From Plantago ovata (lineage: Eukaryota > Streptophyta > Magnoliopsida > Lamiales > Plantaginaceae), in assembly GCA_028274465.1 (NCBI GenBank), contig CM051455.1:87440871-87504870 (forward strand): 64,000 nucleotides of DNA, read 5' to 3'. A program made the translations under genes and the position numbers. Numbering within the stretch: the first letter of the stretch is position 1; the number at the start of each line of letters is the position of its first letter. Shown piece after piece: positions 43,933 to 56,146 of this stretch. The notes below the pieces were generated by a model. The model made no database searches. It was not told where the DNA came from and was given only the letters and a program-made list of their open reading frames with translations.

Positions 43933-46900
43933 CTTTTACTAACAATTTTGTACCTAATAGTGAAGCTGGTGCTAGTGGAGTGAATAGGCCTGAGGTTAAT
44001 GAAACTGTTGTGAATGAGAAGAACTTGAATAATGTTGATGAAACTGTTGTTAATGAGATTCATGAGAATACTGCTGATGAAACTTGTGTGAATGAGACTC
44101 ATGAGAATAATGTTGATGAAACTGGCCCAACGTTAATGAGATTGAGAAGGATCAAACTAAGATAGATGATGTGGTAGTTGAGGAATGAGAAAGCTCTACA
44201 TCTGGTAAGAGTTATTATGGAGATATGCTACAGAGTGAAAGTGAAAGTGAAGGTGAAGGTGAAGGTGAGGGAGGAGATAGGATGGTAACTGAGGAGGAGG
44301 ATGAAAGATTTGTTGATTGGGAGACTAATGCACCACCAACACACAATGTACATGAGGAGGAAGATAAAGAGATAGGGTTTCATTATGATGAGGGCTCTGA
44401 TAGTGATGAGGAACATGTGCCAGAGGAGGGTGAGGAGCAGAATGAAGATGGTCAGGGAGAAGAACAAGCTGAAGGTATGCAATTAACTAATTTTTTTTTT
44501 TGATTTAATTCTTGTAAACAGTAATTGCAACTACTTGATATGTGTCTTATTTTCTGTATGTAATCAAGGTGATGATGATGTGCCTGTCACATATCCAAGT
44601 GAGGTGCCTGAAGAATATGCTCCACAAGGAACATGGGTTGGAGATGAATTTGAAGAGAATTATGATGCTGAGGATAAGGAATTTGAAGAGGGTCAGGTAT
44701 TTAGCACTATGAAGGAGCTGAGGAGAAGAGTGAAAGATTATCTCTTCAAGGTGGGGTTTACCATGGTTATAGATAAGAATGAGAAGGACAGATACACAGT
44801 TCATTGTGCAGGCATTACTCATGTATGAATTGTGATATATTGTAAGTTAATGTATGTGTATTTCTATTGTGATAATAATATGTTAATTCTATATATTGTC
44901 TTGAATGTAGGGGTGTCCATGGAGACTGCATGCAAGTATGATGGAGGATGGTAGCTCAATCATGGTGAAGACATACACTGGTGGGCATAGATGTGTAAGG
45001 AAGGTGGATCCAAAGATGGCAGATGCAAATTGGCTGTCTGATAAGATTTTTTTGGAGCTGAAAGAGCATCCAAATCTATCTGCCAAGAAGCTGGAGGCTT
45101 GGGTTACAAAAAAAATTGGGAGTGGCAGTTGGATATATGAAGGTTTGGAGAGCTAGGGAGAAAGCTATGCTTTTATTGGGTGGCAATCCTGAGTTAGGTT
45201 ATAAGCTGGCGCCAAAGTACAGAGAGATGATCTTGAGAAGCAATCCAGGATCAGTTTCTGAGATTGACACAACTCCTACTGTAGAAAGGCCACCTCTCTT
45301 CAAGAGGTTCTTCTGTGGGTTAGCTGGATTGAAGCAGGGATTCTTGGCTGGTTGCTCACTCTTTTTGTTCTTTGATGGCTGCCACCTAAAAGGGAAGTAT
45401 GGTGGAGTCCTATTGAGTGCAGTTGGTACTGATGCCAACTGTGGGATTTTCCCTCTTGCTTGGGCTGTGGTTGAATCTGAAACCAATGAGTCATGGGGCT
45501 TCTTCATCCACTGCCTTGAGATGTTTGTTGGTCCATTTGATGCAGATAAACACTGGCATTTCATGGCTAACAGACAGAAGGTATGGCATCTTAATTTAGC
45601 TTTTGTCTTTTTATCTTGTTCTCTTTCCATAAGTCTACTAATTCTCCTCTTGTAACACTGTGTTTGTGATGTAGGGCCTGGTTCCAATTATTGAGGAGAG
45701 GTGTCCACATGTAATCAATAGGAAATGCTCCAAGCATATATATGACAATTTCAAGCTTAAGTGGAGTGGTTTGCTACTGAGAAAGTTCTACTGGCAGGCT
45801 TCATCAGCCTATACAACCTATGGTTTCAAAAAGGCCATGGGAAGGATTAGAGAGGTGAGTGAGCCAGCATATGAGTGGCTCATGGCTATACCAGTGGGGC
45901 ATTGGGCTAGTCACTCATATGATCCAACTCCAAAAATTGATCATATCACAAACAACTTGAGTGAGTGCTTCAACTCATGGGTTGAACCAATCAGAGCATA
46001 CTCACTCTTGAACTTGATGGAGGTATGGCAGTAATCACATTGGTTTATATGCTATTTTATTGTTGCTTTAGATGCTATTTTATTGTTGCTTTAGGTGCTA
46101 ACTGCTGTATACCATTTTATTGTTGCTTTAGATGCTAAGGGCACAGGTTATGCGGAGACTTGTTGTAAGGAGGAAGCAAGGGGCCTTGGTGAAGCATGCT
46201 TTGATGCCTACTGTTCTTTTCAAGTTGAATGAAACTCATGCACAATCTAGGAAGCTCATGGTGAGGACTGAATCAGGTGGAGGAATCTTTGAGATAGAAG
46301 ATTACAACTTCACCTTCATAGTGAACATGGAGAATAAGTCCTGCAATTGCAACATATGGGACCTAAGTGGAATTCCATGCAGACATGCATGGACAACCAT
46401 CACTTGGCTCAGAGATGATGCTCATAATTATGTCTCCTCCAATCATACTACTGTTGCTTATGTGAGGACATATGACATGACTATATGGCCCATTGATGAC
46501 TACAGATTCTGGCCTAGTAACCTTACACAGGATGAATGCTCACCAACAACTTTAGAGAAGAAAGTTGGCATGCCACAACTTGTAAGAATTAGGAATCCAT
46601 CAGAACAGGGCTACAAATGCAAGGCTCCAATTCATAGGCAGAGGAAACCTCCAAGGTGCAGTCTATGCAGAACACAAGGCCACAATAAGAATAAATGCCC
46701 AACACTTGTAAGTACTAGCTTAACTTGTACTACTTGACTTAATTTTGAATTTTCATATGCTAACAAGGGATTATTTTGGTTGCAAGAAAGAAAAGGGGGG
46801 GGGGGGCACAACAACAAGCTCCACCTGTTCCTCCACCACAAAATGAGGTTCCAATGACTAACCAAGTCCTAGAGCAAGTTCCCATTGCACCTGAAAATCC

Positions 46901-47327
46901 TACTCCAACTGTAAGTGCAGCAATACACTTGTGACTCCTTTCTTATTGTGTTTTGAACTTAGTATAATTGCTATGCTTTTCAATATGTATGTTTGTTGTA
47001 TGATTGTTTGATCCATCTGTGTATGGAATGGTAGGAGTTTGCTGGCACAAATGGAAGAAATGTCAGGCAGAGGACTGAGTTTGGTAGCAGCAGTAGATCA
47101 GGGATGGAAGCTGGCAGTAGCAGTGGATCAGGGAGCCGAGGGGAGCTGACAGTAGTAGTGGATCAGGGAGGGGAGCTGGAAGAACTGGTGGCACTAGCAG
47201 AGGTGGAGGGAGAGGAAGAGGTGGTGGGAGAGGAAGAGGTGGTGGGAGAGCCAGAGGTGGAAGGAATGGTAGAGGTGCAGGAAGACAGACAGGTGGAGGG
47301 TGGAATGCATGGTTTGGTTCAGACTGA
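43933..47327 (+). pseudogene. mudrA: MULE transposase gene (mudrA type), broken
   Basis: Exons inferred by GT-AG sites: up to 44474, 44569-44822, 44911-45580, 45675-46022, 46132-46707, 46787-46910, 47035-47327. Domains: acidic VNETVVNE repeats; MuDR N-terminal domain (STMKELRRRVKDYLFKVGF, CPWRLHASMMEDG, GGHRCVR); MULE transposase (FFDGCHLKGKYGG, RQKGLVPIIEERCP, CSKHIYDNFK, NNLSECFNSWV); SWIM zinc finger (CNCNIWDLSGIPCRHA); CX2CX4HX4C knuckle (CSLCRTQGHNKNKC); glycine/arginine-rich tail. Defects: an in-frame stop and a frame change in the acidic exon (about 44135-44190), a frame change at an A8 run (45108-45115), one in the last exon, and the usual second catalytic Asp (SDRQKG) is Asn (ANRQKG, codon 45569-45571). 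Faces the GRF gene tail to tail. Confidence 0.82.
46023..46131 (+). repeat. mudrA intron with triplicated acceptor
   Basis: The stretch ttattgttgcttta(g) occurs three times in tandem-like fashion, each ending in a usable AG (about 46070, 46095 and 46131). The last joins LME to MLRAQVMRR in frame. Confidence 0.5.
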
Positions 47328-47523
47328 GTTAGAGTTGTGAAGCTTCTTTTTGCTTGCTATTGAAGACTTATAGTTGTGAATCTTCTTTTTGGGATCAGTT
47401 CTTATGATGTTAATTCCATAAGAAAACCTATTATCCTTTTGGGTTTCATTTGACATGTGAATGTTCATTTCAATGGTATGGATTATGTAAGTTGAAGATA
47501 TTGCACTTGTTCAAGATATTCTA
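47328..47523. other. Convergent intergenic spacer
   Basis: 196 bp between the ends of mudrA (plus) and the GRF gene (minus); AT-rich, no gene. It would carry both polyadenylation regions. Confidence 0.5.
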
Positions 47524-47952
47524 TTACATGAATGATTTCCAAATTTGCAAGAAAAGGTACATAGCAAGTAGTAAAAGGTTTAGGCAAACTAGTTGCCTAA
47601 TCCTATGGTATTTGTCTTCTCTGGGACTTTTTGTTACATCTACATTTTCCCTGCAATGCTTCACTTGTTGCTGTCTAGGTAGCTGCACTTGTGCTTCTGT
47701 CTGTTGTTCAATGATTTCTTCTGTTTGTTGCACGCGTTGTCGATGCGTCGGATGAACATTATACTCCCATAGAACTGTGGGATGAATCATTTCTCCATGC
47801 CTTTGTGCATTATTTTCTTCCTCTGCCCATTCTGACCAACCATGTGCCGGACACCTCCAATAAAACTTGTCGTCATTGCCCACAGATAAGATAGTACGCT
47901 TTCGACATCTTGTACCCTTGCAAACCGGACGAATACCACCCGAATCACTCAT
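47524..47952 (-). CDS. GRF-type zinc-finger protein with C-terminal membrane segment, in a MULE
   Basis: 142 codons from ATG 47952 (MSDSGGIRPVCKGTRCRKR). I chose this start because the longer frame upstream runs into the copia LTR. The N-terminal GRF-like zinc region has PVCKGTRC, then FYWRCPAHGWSEWAEEE; the middle is Q/E-rich (coiled coil likely), and the C-terminus has one hydrophobic helix (LVCLNLLLLAMYLFLQIW). GRF fingers bind nucleic acid in other proteins. It lies tail to tail with mudrA, like mudrB in maize MuDR, but shows no mudrB sequence signature I know. Copia2 is inserted eight bases upstream of the ATG, separating it from its promoter. Its role in transposition is inference. Confidence 0.65.
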   Translation of the reverse strand: MSDSGGIRPVCKGTRCRKRTILSVGNDDKFYWRCPAHGWSEWAEEENNAQRHGEMIHPTVLWEYNVHPTHRQRVQQTEEIIEQQTEAQVQLPRQQQVKHCRENVDVTKSPREDKYHRIRQLVCLNLLLLAMYLFLQIWKSFM

Positions 47953-47960
47953 TCTCTTAA

Positions 47961-49691
47961 TGTTGGTCCCTTTAAACAACAAGAAAAGACTAGAGGGGGG
48001 GGGGGTGAATAGTCTTTTCAAACTTTTGTCGTTTAAAACTTTCTCAGCAAGTACTTATTACTTTTCAGTAATGAGGTTGCTGATACTTAACTTTCTCAGC
48101 AAGCGCAAGTTACTTTACAGTAGCTTGGTTTGCTGATACTTAAAATCAGAGAGCGGAAGTCTTTGAAACAATAAGTGCTTTTTTTTCAGCAAGTAAGGTG
48201 TTTCAGCAAGTGATGTGAGTGACTGTGTATAATACAGAAATAATTTGCTGAAAGCTAAATGCAGTAAGTAAATCACACAAACACTTTTAGAGTGGTATCT
48301 GAGAGTGGCGTAATCTCCCAACTAATCCACTTTGTCCTTTCTAGGACTGAATCCACTAAGATATGATTGAGGTTCCTTACAATCTCCTATCTAAAGCGGT
48401 TCAACAGAAACCAAAGCACACTTGCTTTGTTTCCAACCTAAACTAGAGAACTCAACCTTGTTCTCCACCAAACTTGGTACTTTTAATCAGCAAAACTATG
48501 CTTGATTAAGTTCCCCCTGAATATCACGCCTGAAAGGGTGTATTTTCAGTTAGAGAGTTTTGGGGTGAGATAACTTAATTATAACTTATTCAGTTACAAC
48601 AAGTAATCTAAGAAACACAACTTGGAATACTTTGCAGTAAACAAGTTTGATTGTTTCTGGTGTCAAGACTTGTTCTTGTTCGAAAGAAAGAACACTTAAC
48701 TAATTTCTTAGCCGAGTTTGTTCTACTTCTTCACAAGTAGCTTTTTCAAGCTTTAAGTCTTGGAACGGATCAATGGCAGTAAGAGAGTTTGAAGGTTTGT
48801 GAGTTTTAAGCACAAGTGAGAGTTTGATCACGTTGTTGACACACTTCAACTCTTTGCCTGATGACCTCTATTTATAGTGCAAGTAAGGAGCCGTTTGAAT
48901 TTCAAATCCTAAGGCTTTTGTTCCTTAACATGTCACTATCTTGCTTTTGTACTTTCAGCAGCAACCTTTGTTTGTCTTCTAGTCTTCATGTCCTTTGTGT
49001 AAGCTTTGCATTAAATGCACCTTTGAATAGAATTCAAACAGTAACATTGGAGCGCAAAATCACGTACATTCAGCAAGAGGTCACATGTGTTCATCAGCAA
49101 GTGTTCATTCTCAGTTTCAGCAAGCACAACTTACTCTGTCTTTCAGATTTTCACTTATGCAATGCTGTTGCTGAAAATTTCACTTTCTGAGCAACACGTG
49201 CCTTACCAGTCTTCAGCAATCTTCAAGTCTTCAAGTCTTCAAGTCTTCAGATCTTAAAAAGTCTTCAAGATTCTGACCGGTTTCTTATTTGCTTCAATAA
49301 TTTGTTTGTAATAAACAAAATACGTCTTCAGCAAATACTTCAATAGGTCATTTTCTTTTCAGAAAATCAAAGCTAAGCATCAATAAGATATTTTCTTTTC
49401 AGAAAATAAAATACATCATACGCTAAAGTGTCAATAGATTAATTTCTTTACAGAAATTAAGGTACGTCATCCACCTAAGTGTTAACAAATTATTTTCTTC
49501 TCAGAAAACAAAATGCGTCATACACAGAAGAAATAACTTATCTAACACCTATCTAAGTCATCAGCAAACGTTCCTCTTTTACAATGTCCTTTAAAAAATC
49601 TAAAAACCTATGGACCTTAAGAGTACTAGTTACTGGACTGTTCTTAATTTAGCATGGTTAATTGCTCATCAAAATTACAAGTTTCCTAACA
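47961..49691 (-). repeat. Copia2 3' LTR (1731 bp)
   Basis: Close to both Copia1 LTRs. TATA 48868-48877, U3 array about 49290-49525, G-run hairpin near 47980-48020. PPT at 49692-49706. Confidence 0.92.
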
Positions 49692-49954
49692 AATTTTCCC
49701 CTTTTTGATGTTAGCAATCCATGGCTAAATTAATTGTTACCCTTTTCGAGGTTTCTGATGTTGAATAAATCAGATGATTAATGCAAGCATACTTGAATTA
49801 ATAAACGGTAAGCATAAGTAAGTTGCATAATCAAAAACCAATAAAAGTAAAAAAGAATTCATTGCTGAAAGTTATCATTCATGAGTTTACAAGAAAGCAT
49901 AGATAACAGAGAATCAGCAAACAAAAACTTTTAACAAGAAACTATTGCAGGGAC

Positions 49955-52900
49955 TCAAACTCTTCCAGAGGATTTTCTCAAAATCTCTCTTACACTCTTC
50001 TCAGCAAGAGCAGTGAATTCAACACAATCCTTCTCGTAGTTTTCCAGTAGCCTACGGACTTGTAGTTGAAGAATTCTTGCATTTTTGCAGGCAGTATGAT
50101 GATGCTTTTCAGCATTCATTTCCATGTAGTTAATTACCCACAAATGCATGCCCCAATTGCTGGCATGGAGAAGCTGTGTATCTGAAATGTTTCTCGGATG
50201 AATCTTTCTTAACCAGAGAAGATCATCTTCTTGATCCTGAGCAGTTAGATAGAAGTACTCATAAGGAATCAATCCAAGTTTCTTCTTTGATTCCTTTGTT
50301 ACCGGGTCAGCATAGAAAGCGATGCCAGGTGGTTTGACTATATCTGGTTCTTGTCTAAATGTCTTACCAATGGCAACTCTTCTTACATAAACCTCAAGAT
50401 TCAACCATTTCCTAGCAATATTTCTTGGGAGGGATTCTTCCCTTTGCTTCTTTTGGACCTTGAGTTCAATCCATTTGAACATCTGATTCCAACAGGCTGT
50501 AGGAAAGAACTCATTTACCAACAAATCTTCCAGCTTTAGGATCCAGCAACCATGAATGTTTCTGATCACATTCTGAGTGGTTTCATCATTGCTGGTCTTT
50601 GTATATTCAATGCCGGAACCAATAGCAATGTTGGCCAGCCTTTTCTCTTCCTGTCTTTGCCTTCTTCTTCTTGTTTTAGCATTGTCTTGATCTCTTGCTG
50701 AAGAGTCAGACGAAAAATGTCTTGAGTGGCCAGACGGAGTTATGGCTGTTAAGGGTTTAGCTCTTATGGCTTGAGCTATTGTTTGATTGTCATCATCTTC
50801 TTCATCATCTTCATTCAGATTGTGATGAGTTTCAATGTGACAGAAATCTTGAGTTTCAGCAGCGGTTTTTCTCTTTTTGGTACTTGCTGAATTTAACTCA
50901 GTTTCTGCTTGTCTTTTAGAACTTTGCTCTCTTTCAGCAAGAGGTTCTAGTGGCACATCCACAGCAGGAGTAGGAGGGGTTTGATTGCTTTTTCTAGTCT
51001 TCTTTTCCCCCTTAGACATGGATTGCAGCATCGGAGTGATGTGCAGAGAATAAAACTCATTGCAATTTTCAGCAAGAGTGTTGAGACTGTTATATTTCAT
51101 GATGATTTCTTGTTGATCAGAGTTCATTGTTGCTAACTCTTTTTGAATATTCATCATGTTCTCTTCATGTCTTTTCTCTGATGCGGCCTTCTCATCCATA
51201 ATAGTCTGATCTTTGACAAGAGCACTCTTTGCCAGCAAGAGAGCTTGACTTACATCTTCTTCATAGCTCTTGTGATAAAGACTGATGTCTTTCTGAGCTA
51301 TGGTTAAAGTTGTAGTGCGTCTCAGCACCGTAGCCAATATTTTTCCAATGTCAAGTGGGCTCTCAGCAAGCAATGCCTCATCTTCAGCTTTGCAGGCTTC
51401 ATGGACTTTCTTTAGTGCGAGAATTCTGGGAGTAAACTCCTCAACTCTTGGGAACGGCACTAAATTAGGTGTCAAGGAGTGAGCCTTACGTTCAGTAGCA
51501 AACTGATCATCTTGTAAAAGCAACTCAGTCCTTAATGAATCTCCTTCATAGCTTAGATAATTAGGAGGAGGAATCTGAACGACTTTTGGGTCTCGCTTGG
51601 ATTGTTCATCTTCATTTTCTGACAAGTCGTCATCATCCTCAGATTCATCAAGTTGAGCGACTTTTAAGCCTTTGTCAGTAGCTTCACGTCCTTGTTGTTG
51701 AGTGGTTGCTGATGGCAACGCTTCAGACTCAACGACTGGAGTTTCACCAGTAGATAGTTGTTTCAATTGAGTTTGGGGCTCAATTACTGGAGTTTCGCCA
51801 GTAGTTAGTTTTAATTGAGTAGTTGCTGAAGGCAACGTTTGAGACTCAACAACTGGAGTTGCGCCAGTAGTAGGTGGAAGGGATGGAACTTCCTTTGATT
51901 TTGGTCTTGAAGATTCACCAATTTCCAGATCCTGCGTATGCCTTGCATGGATCACGAGACTATTTTGTAAAGCTCGTTGGTAATCTTCATCTTCTTCATC
52001 CTCATCTTCAAGGTTTTCTTCAGTAACCTTGGCATCAGAAACTGGACTTTTGCCATTTTTCAAGGCAGCCCTTTTTCTGGCGTATTCTTCTTCAGTATCA
52101 GCACCTTGTACAGGTGCTTGATTTTCAGCAGCAGCAGGAGGGGGTTGAGATTCTTGCTGAGATTGTTGTTGATCAGCTTGCTGAATGTCAGAGGGATTAG
52201 TTTCAGCAGCTGTCAACTTTAATCCACCAGCACCAGGACTTGGACCTTGATTGTCATCATCTTCATCCTTTTTGTCCTTAGAATCTTTCCCTTCATCATC
52301 ACTGGGATCAGTGGGAATGTTCTCATCTTCTTCTTCTTCTTCATCATCAGTCAAGATGACTAGCTCAACGTGCTTATACAAAGCAACACTTGTCACTTCC
52401 TCTTCCTCAGTTAATTGTGGGGATCAGCCACCACAGGAACGAACGAGCCTTTGAGCATCACAGCTTGTTCAGCTGGAGAGGCACTCTTAAATTTGGCCTT
52501 CATATTCTCTCTGATTTGAGCAATCAGATTTGAACTCATTTGCTGAGAATATGTCATTTCTTCCGGAAGTATGGAGTGGACAAATGTTTCGAGCTTCAGC
52601 AGTGAAGATCTCTTTTTCTCATTTGAGAGATGAAGGTGAAGATCTGAGAAGTCCATTCTCCTATATCTTTGCCAGTTGCTGACGGATTTAGCAACTCTAG
52701 ACAAAGTTGTCCTCTTGAAGCTCAAGTAAAGTTCTTCAGAACTTACTTGCTGATCTTCAGTGATGAGTACCATTTCAGTGGTCTCCTTTTGAGCCTGAAA
52801 AAGAATTTTATTTAGATCAGGATTGGTTTGGAGAATTGTTTTAGAGTTTAAATCTGAAACATGATTTACCTGCTGAGAGTCAGCAAGCTCATGTAGTACA

Positions 52901-55242
52901 ATTTCCATTCCATGAGGAGCTGGGGTAGCATCCTCCATTTGTTCATCCTGAAATAAATTAAAATTAGACACAAGTACTAAGCTGTCAAACTTAGTTTTTA
53001 TACCAAAATTATTAACTACCTGCTGAGCAGGGAGTGTTGGTTCTGGTTCAGAGGCTTCAGCAACCATCTGACTTGTATCTTGAGAAGTCTGTAGAGATAG
53101 TATAATATTAGCAAAAGAATAAGTTTCAGAATTTGAAGTTTTACTGATGGTTGTATTAACTACCTGCTGAGGAAGGACAGGTTGTGGCTCAGTCCTTTCA
53201 GCATTAACAGTTTCTTCAGCTTCTTGGACTGTTTCTTCAGCAGACTTCTGAGTTTGCTCTAACTGAGAAAGCTGTGCGGTTTCAGCAATCTCCCTTGTCT
53301 CTGAATTGACAAGTTGAGCAGAAGCAACTTGACCTTTAAGCTCACTGCTTGTCATGAAGAGTTCAATTGACTTGTTGGATGATTCTTCAATCTCCAACTC
53401 CATTTGTTTGCTTAAATCTTCCAGTACAAGCTGGACTTTGTCAATTGAAGTCTTGGGTGAACTTGGGCCAGCATTCTCAGCATCAAGAGATGCGTCTTTG
53501 AATGATGCTTCTTGAGATTCAGCAACTTCAGGAACTGGTACCATTGCTTTCTCAGCAACTGGTCCATCAGCAAGCTGGGCTTCAGCAACTTGATGAGTTG
53601 CTTGTTCAGCAACCATCTGTTCAGCAGCATCAGCAAGTACCGCTCTTTGCAAATCAGCAGCAATGTTGCTTACTGGTTCCATGGTTTGATCATCAAGATT
53701 ATCTACAAAGTAGATATCTGGGACTTGGGCAGGAAATTCATTTCCACTGCCTTGTGGTCTATTCTCAGTAGAGTTATCAACGTTAAGTTGATTGTTGAAG
53801 GCTTCCGCAAACACTTCAACATTGCTGATGTATGTTTCAGTAATTAACTCAGCAACATCTACTGGCAAATGTGTTTCAGCATTTGTCTGGGAATTGACTG
53901 AGGAGTCTTGGACATTGGGGACTGACTGAGAAGCCAGTGTCTTCTTTCTTTTGTTACTTGTCCGTTTCCTCTTAGGTACGGGATTTGCTGATGACGCTGC
54001 AGTCTGAGTGTCATCATCAGCTTTCCTCTTTCTTCTTTTAGATTTCTCTGGTTTCCCAGAGTCATCTATTGTTGCATTTTCAGCAACGGCTCTTGTACAC
54101 GTACCTTGTTGATTTTCTACAGCAGTTTCATTTGTGTTACCACCACCAACAACAGTTTCATCTCTAAGTTGCTGAGTGGTAACATCTGCAGCTGTTGTAT
54201 ACCTTTCTTGCTGGCTTGTGCTGACAACATTTGCAGTTGTTGTCTTCTTGGATTTCTTTCCAGCAATTTTAGGTACATTCTGCTTGTAGAAAGACCTTCC
54301 CACATTGCATACAGATTTCTTGATTGGCAATGGGTTTCTTAGCTGAATCCTGAAGTGTTCAAGGATATAGCATATCTTGATTCCATACATAACTGGAAAG
54401 GAAGGTGAGACCTTGTTGTCTTCTACCTTTACCTTAAACTTAGTAACACAATCAACAAGTCTGTTGAAAATGTACTTAGCCCAGTTAAGTTCCGATTTAT
54501 TATCATGGATATGCATCAGCAATGGCCATCTTCTCAGGCCTACTTGGTCAATTCCTCCGACTTGGGAGTCAAGAAATTTAATCAGTAGCAGAGCTACTAG
54601 ACCAAGTGAAGGACATAGATGCTTTCTCTTAACGTGCTTTGTCCAAGTCACGGGAGCTATCTCGCCTTTCTTCATTTTTGCATTTCTGACGTCACTGTAG
54701 AAAGCTTCAATTTCTTCGTCAGTGGCAGTGACGTCGTCTTCAGTTCCATTGGTTGGAATCTGAAAGATCTCTGCTAAATCAGTCCATTTCAGGACGATTT
54801 GCGTGTTCTGAACATAAGTAAGAATCACTTTTTCAGTGACTCCATTACTGTCTGTAAGGGACTGGATTTCTGCATTATTGTAGAACTCCATAGTATCAAT
54901 CATGCTCACTTGCTTAGTGCGAGCAGAGATAAAGTTCATGAGGCCTTGCTGCTTGATGAACTCAAGCGCCTCTTCATTTTGGTCGTCAAGTTCTTGTTCA
55001 TAAAAGTACCGAATGTACTTTTCTTTTGCAAATCCTCCCCATTGCATCAACATCTCACACTTTGCAGTGTCAAGATATGACGGAGGCATAGGTTTTTCGG
55101 TGATTCGGTCGTTTTTCAACACAACTTTCGCTGTGTTTTGGGTCAGAGAAGTCACCGGAGCAGTCACCGGAGCAATGCCTGTTTCAGCACTGTCAACCTT
55201 TGACGATTTTGAGGACTTAGATGACTGTCTCTTGGGAGCCAT
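49955..55242 (-). pseudogene. Copia2 extra ORF after pol
   Basis: Fossil counterpart of 3383-8623, starting MAPKRQSSKSSKSSK at 55242. Same domain layout, intron-like segments (52795-52869, 52948-53019, 53089-53163) and TGETPV repeats. It has small in-frame extra units relative to Copia1 (an APVT repeat near the start, VFAEAFN and VQEAEET insertions). About one break. Confidence 0.75.
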
Positions 55243-56146
55243 TTCTTTATATAGAGCAAGAAGTTGTACGAAAAAGATAGTTTGCTTTTTGATCGGAAGT
55301 ACAGTAGTTTTAGGCTAGAAATTGCAGAGAAAGGAAATGTGAGTTAAAGAATTTTGTCATTTCTCTAACTCCTTCTTTATATAGTGTCTCTGGTGTGTGA
55401 GAAACTCAATCGTTTGAGTTCTCAGCAAGGGTAAAACAGAGAAACACTGGAGATAGTGGAGCCTTTGCATTGAATGCGTAGTGGCCCACTAACTAAAACC
55501 GTCAGAGCACTCTCTCTCTTTGTTTTGTTAGCCGTTAGATTAATAACTCCTTTTAATCAATGGCCACGATTGAATTTCATGTCATGATTTATTGCGAGTT
55601 TATCTGTGCCAGCTTAACGTCACAAATTGATTTTACCGAGTAATAAGGGATAGATTGCTTGCTGAAATAGACAAGAATCTTTTCAGCGAGTTTGAATTAA
55701 CAATCTAGCTTCTTGCTGAAAGTTCCCCCTTACTTAGATATCTCATAATTTCTAAGTTTAAAAGATATTTCTGATTTCCCGTATCAGTAAATTCTTTTTG
55801 CAATTTGAGACATCCTTTGGTAAAGTCTGAGAGATGAGGTTTTGCTCTTTCTCTGAATTCCTGTTTCAGAAAATTCCTTTGATACTTGAATACCTGTTTC
55901 AGTATCTTTTGATTGTCTAAGTACCCGTCTCAGCAATCCTTAGATTCTTTCACTTACTGAGTTCCTGTCTCAGCAAGTGATCAAGTTCCTACAAATACCT
56001 GTTTTGAAGGAATTACTTGTTGAATGCTGTTTCAGCAATCATGTTGTGACTTATCATTTCTTTAGAAGAAATCAGTGACTTGGTCTTTTGGACAAGAATA
56101 CTTGGCTTGCTGAATACCTGTTTCAGCATTCTGCCAAGTGTATTAT
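55243..56146 (-). other. Copia2 spacer with internal TATA and motif array
   Basis: No gene. TATA about 55376-55386 on minus; TACCTGTTTCAG array about 55776-56128. Colinear with 8624-9530. Confidence 0.7.
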
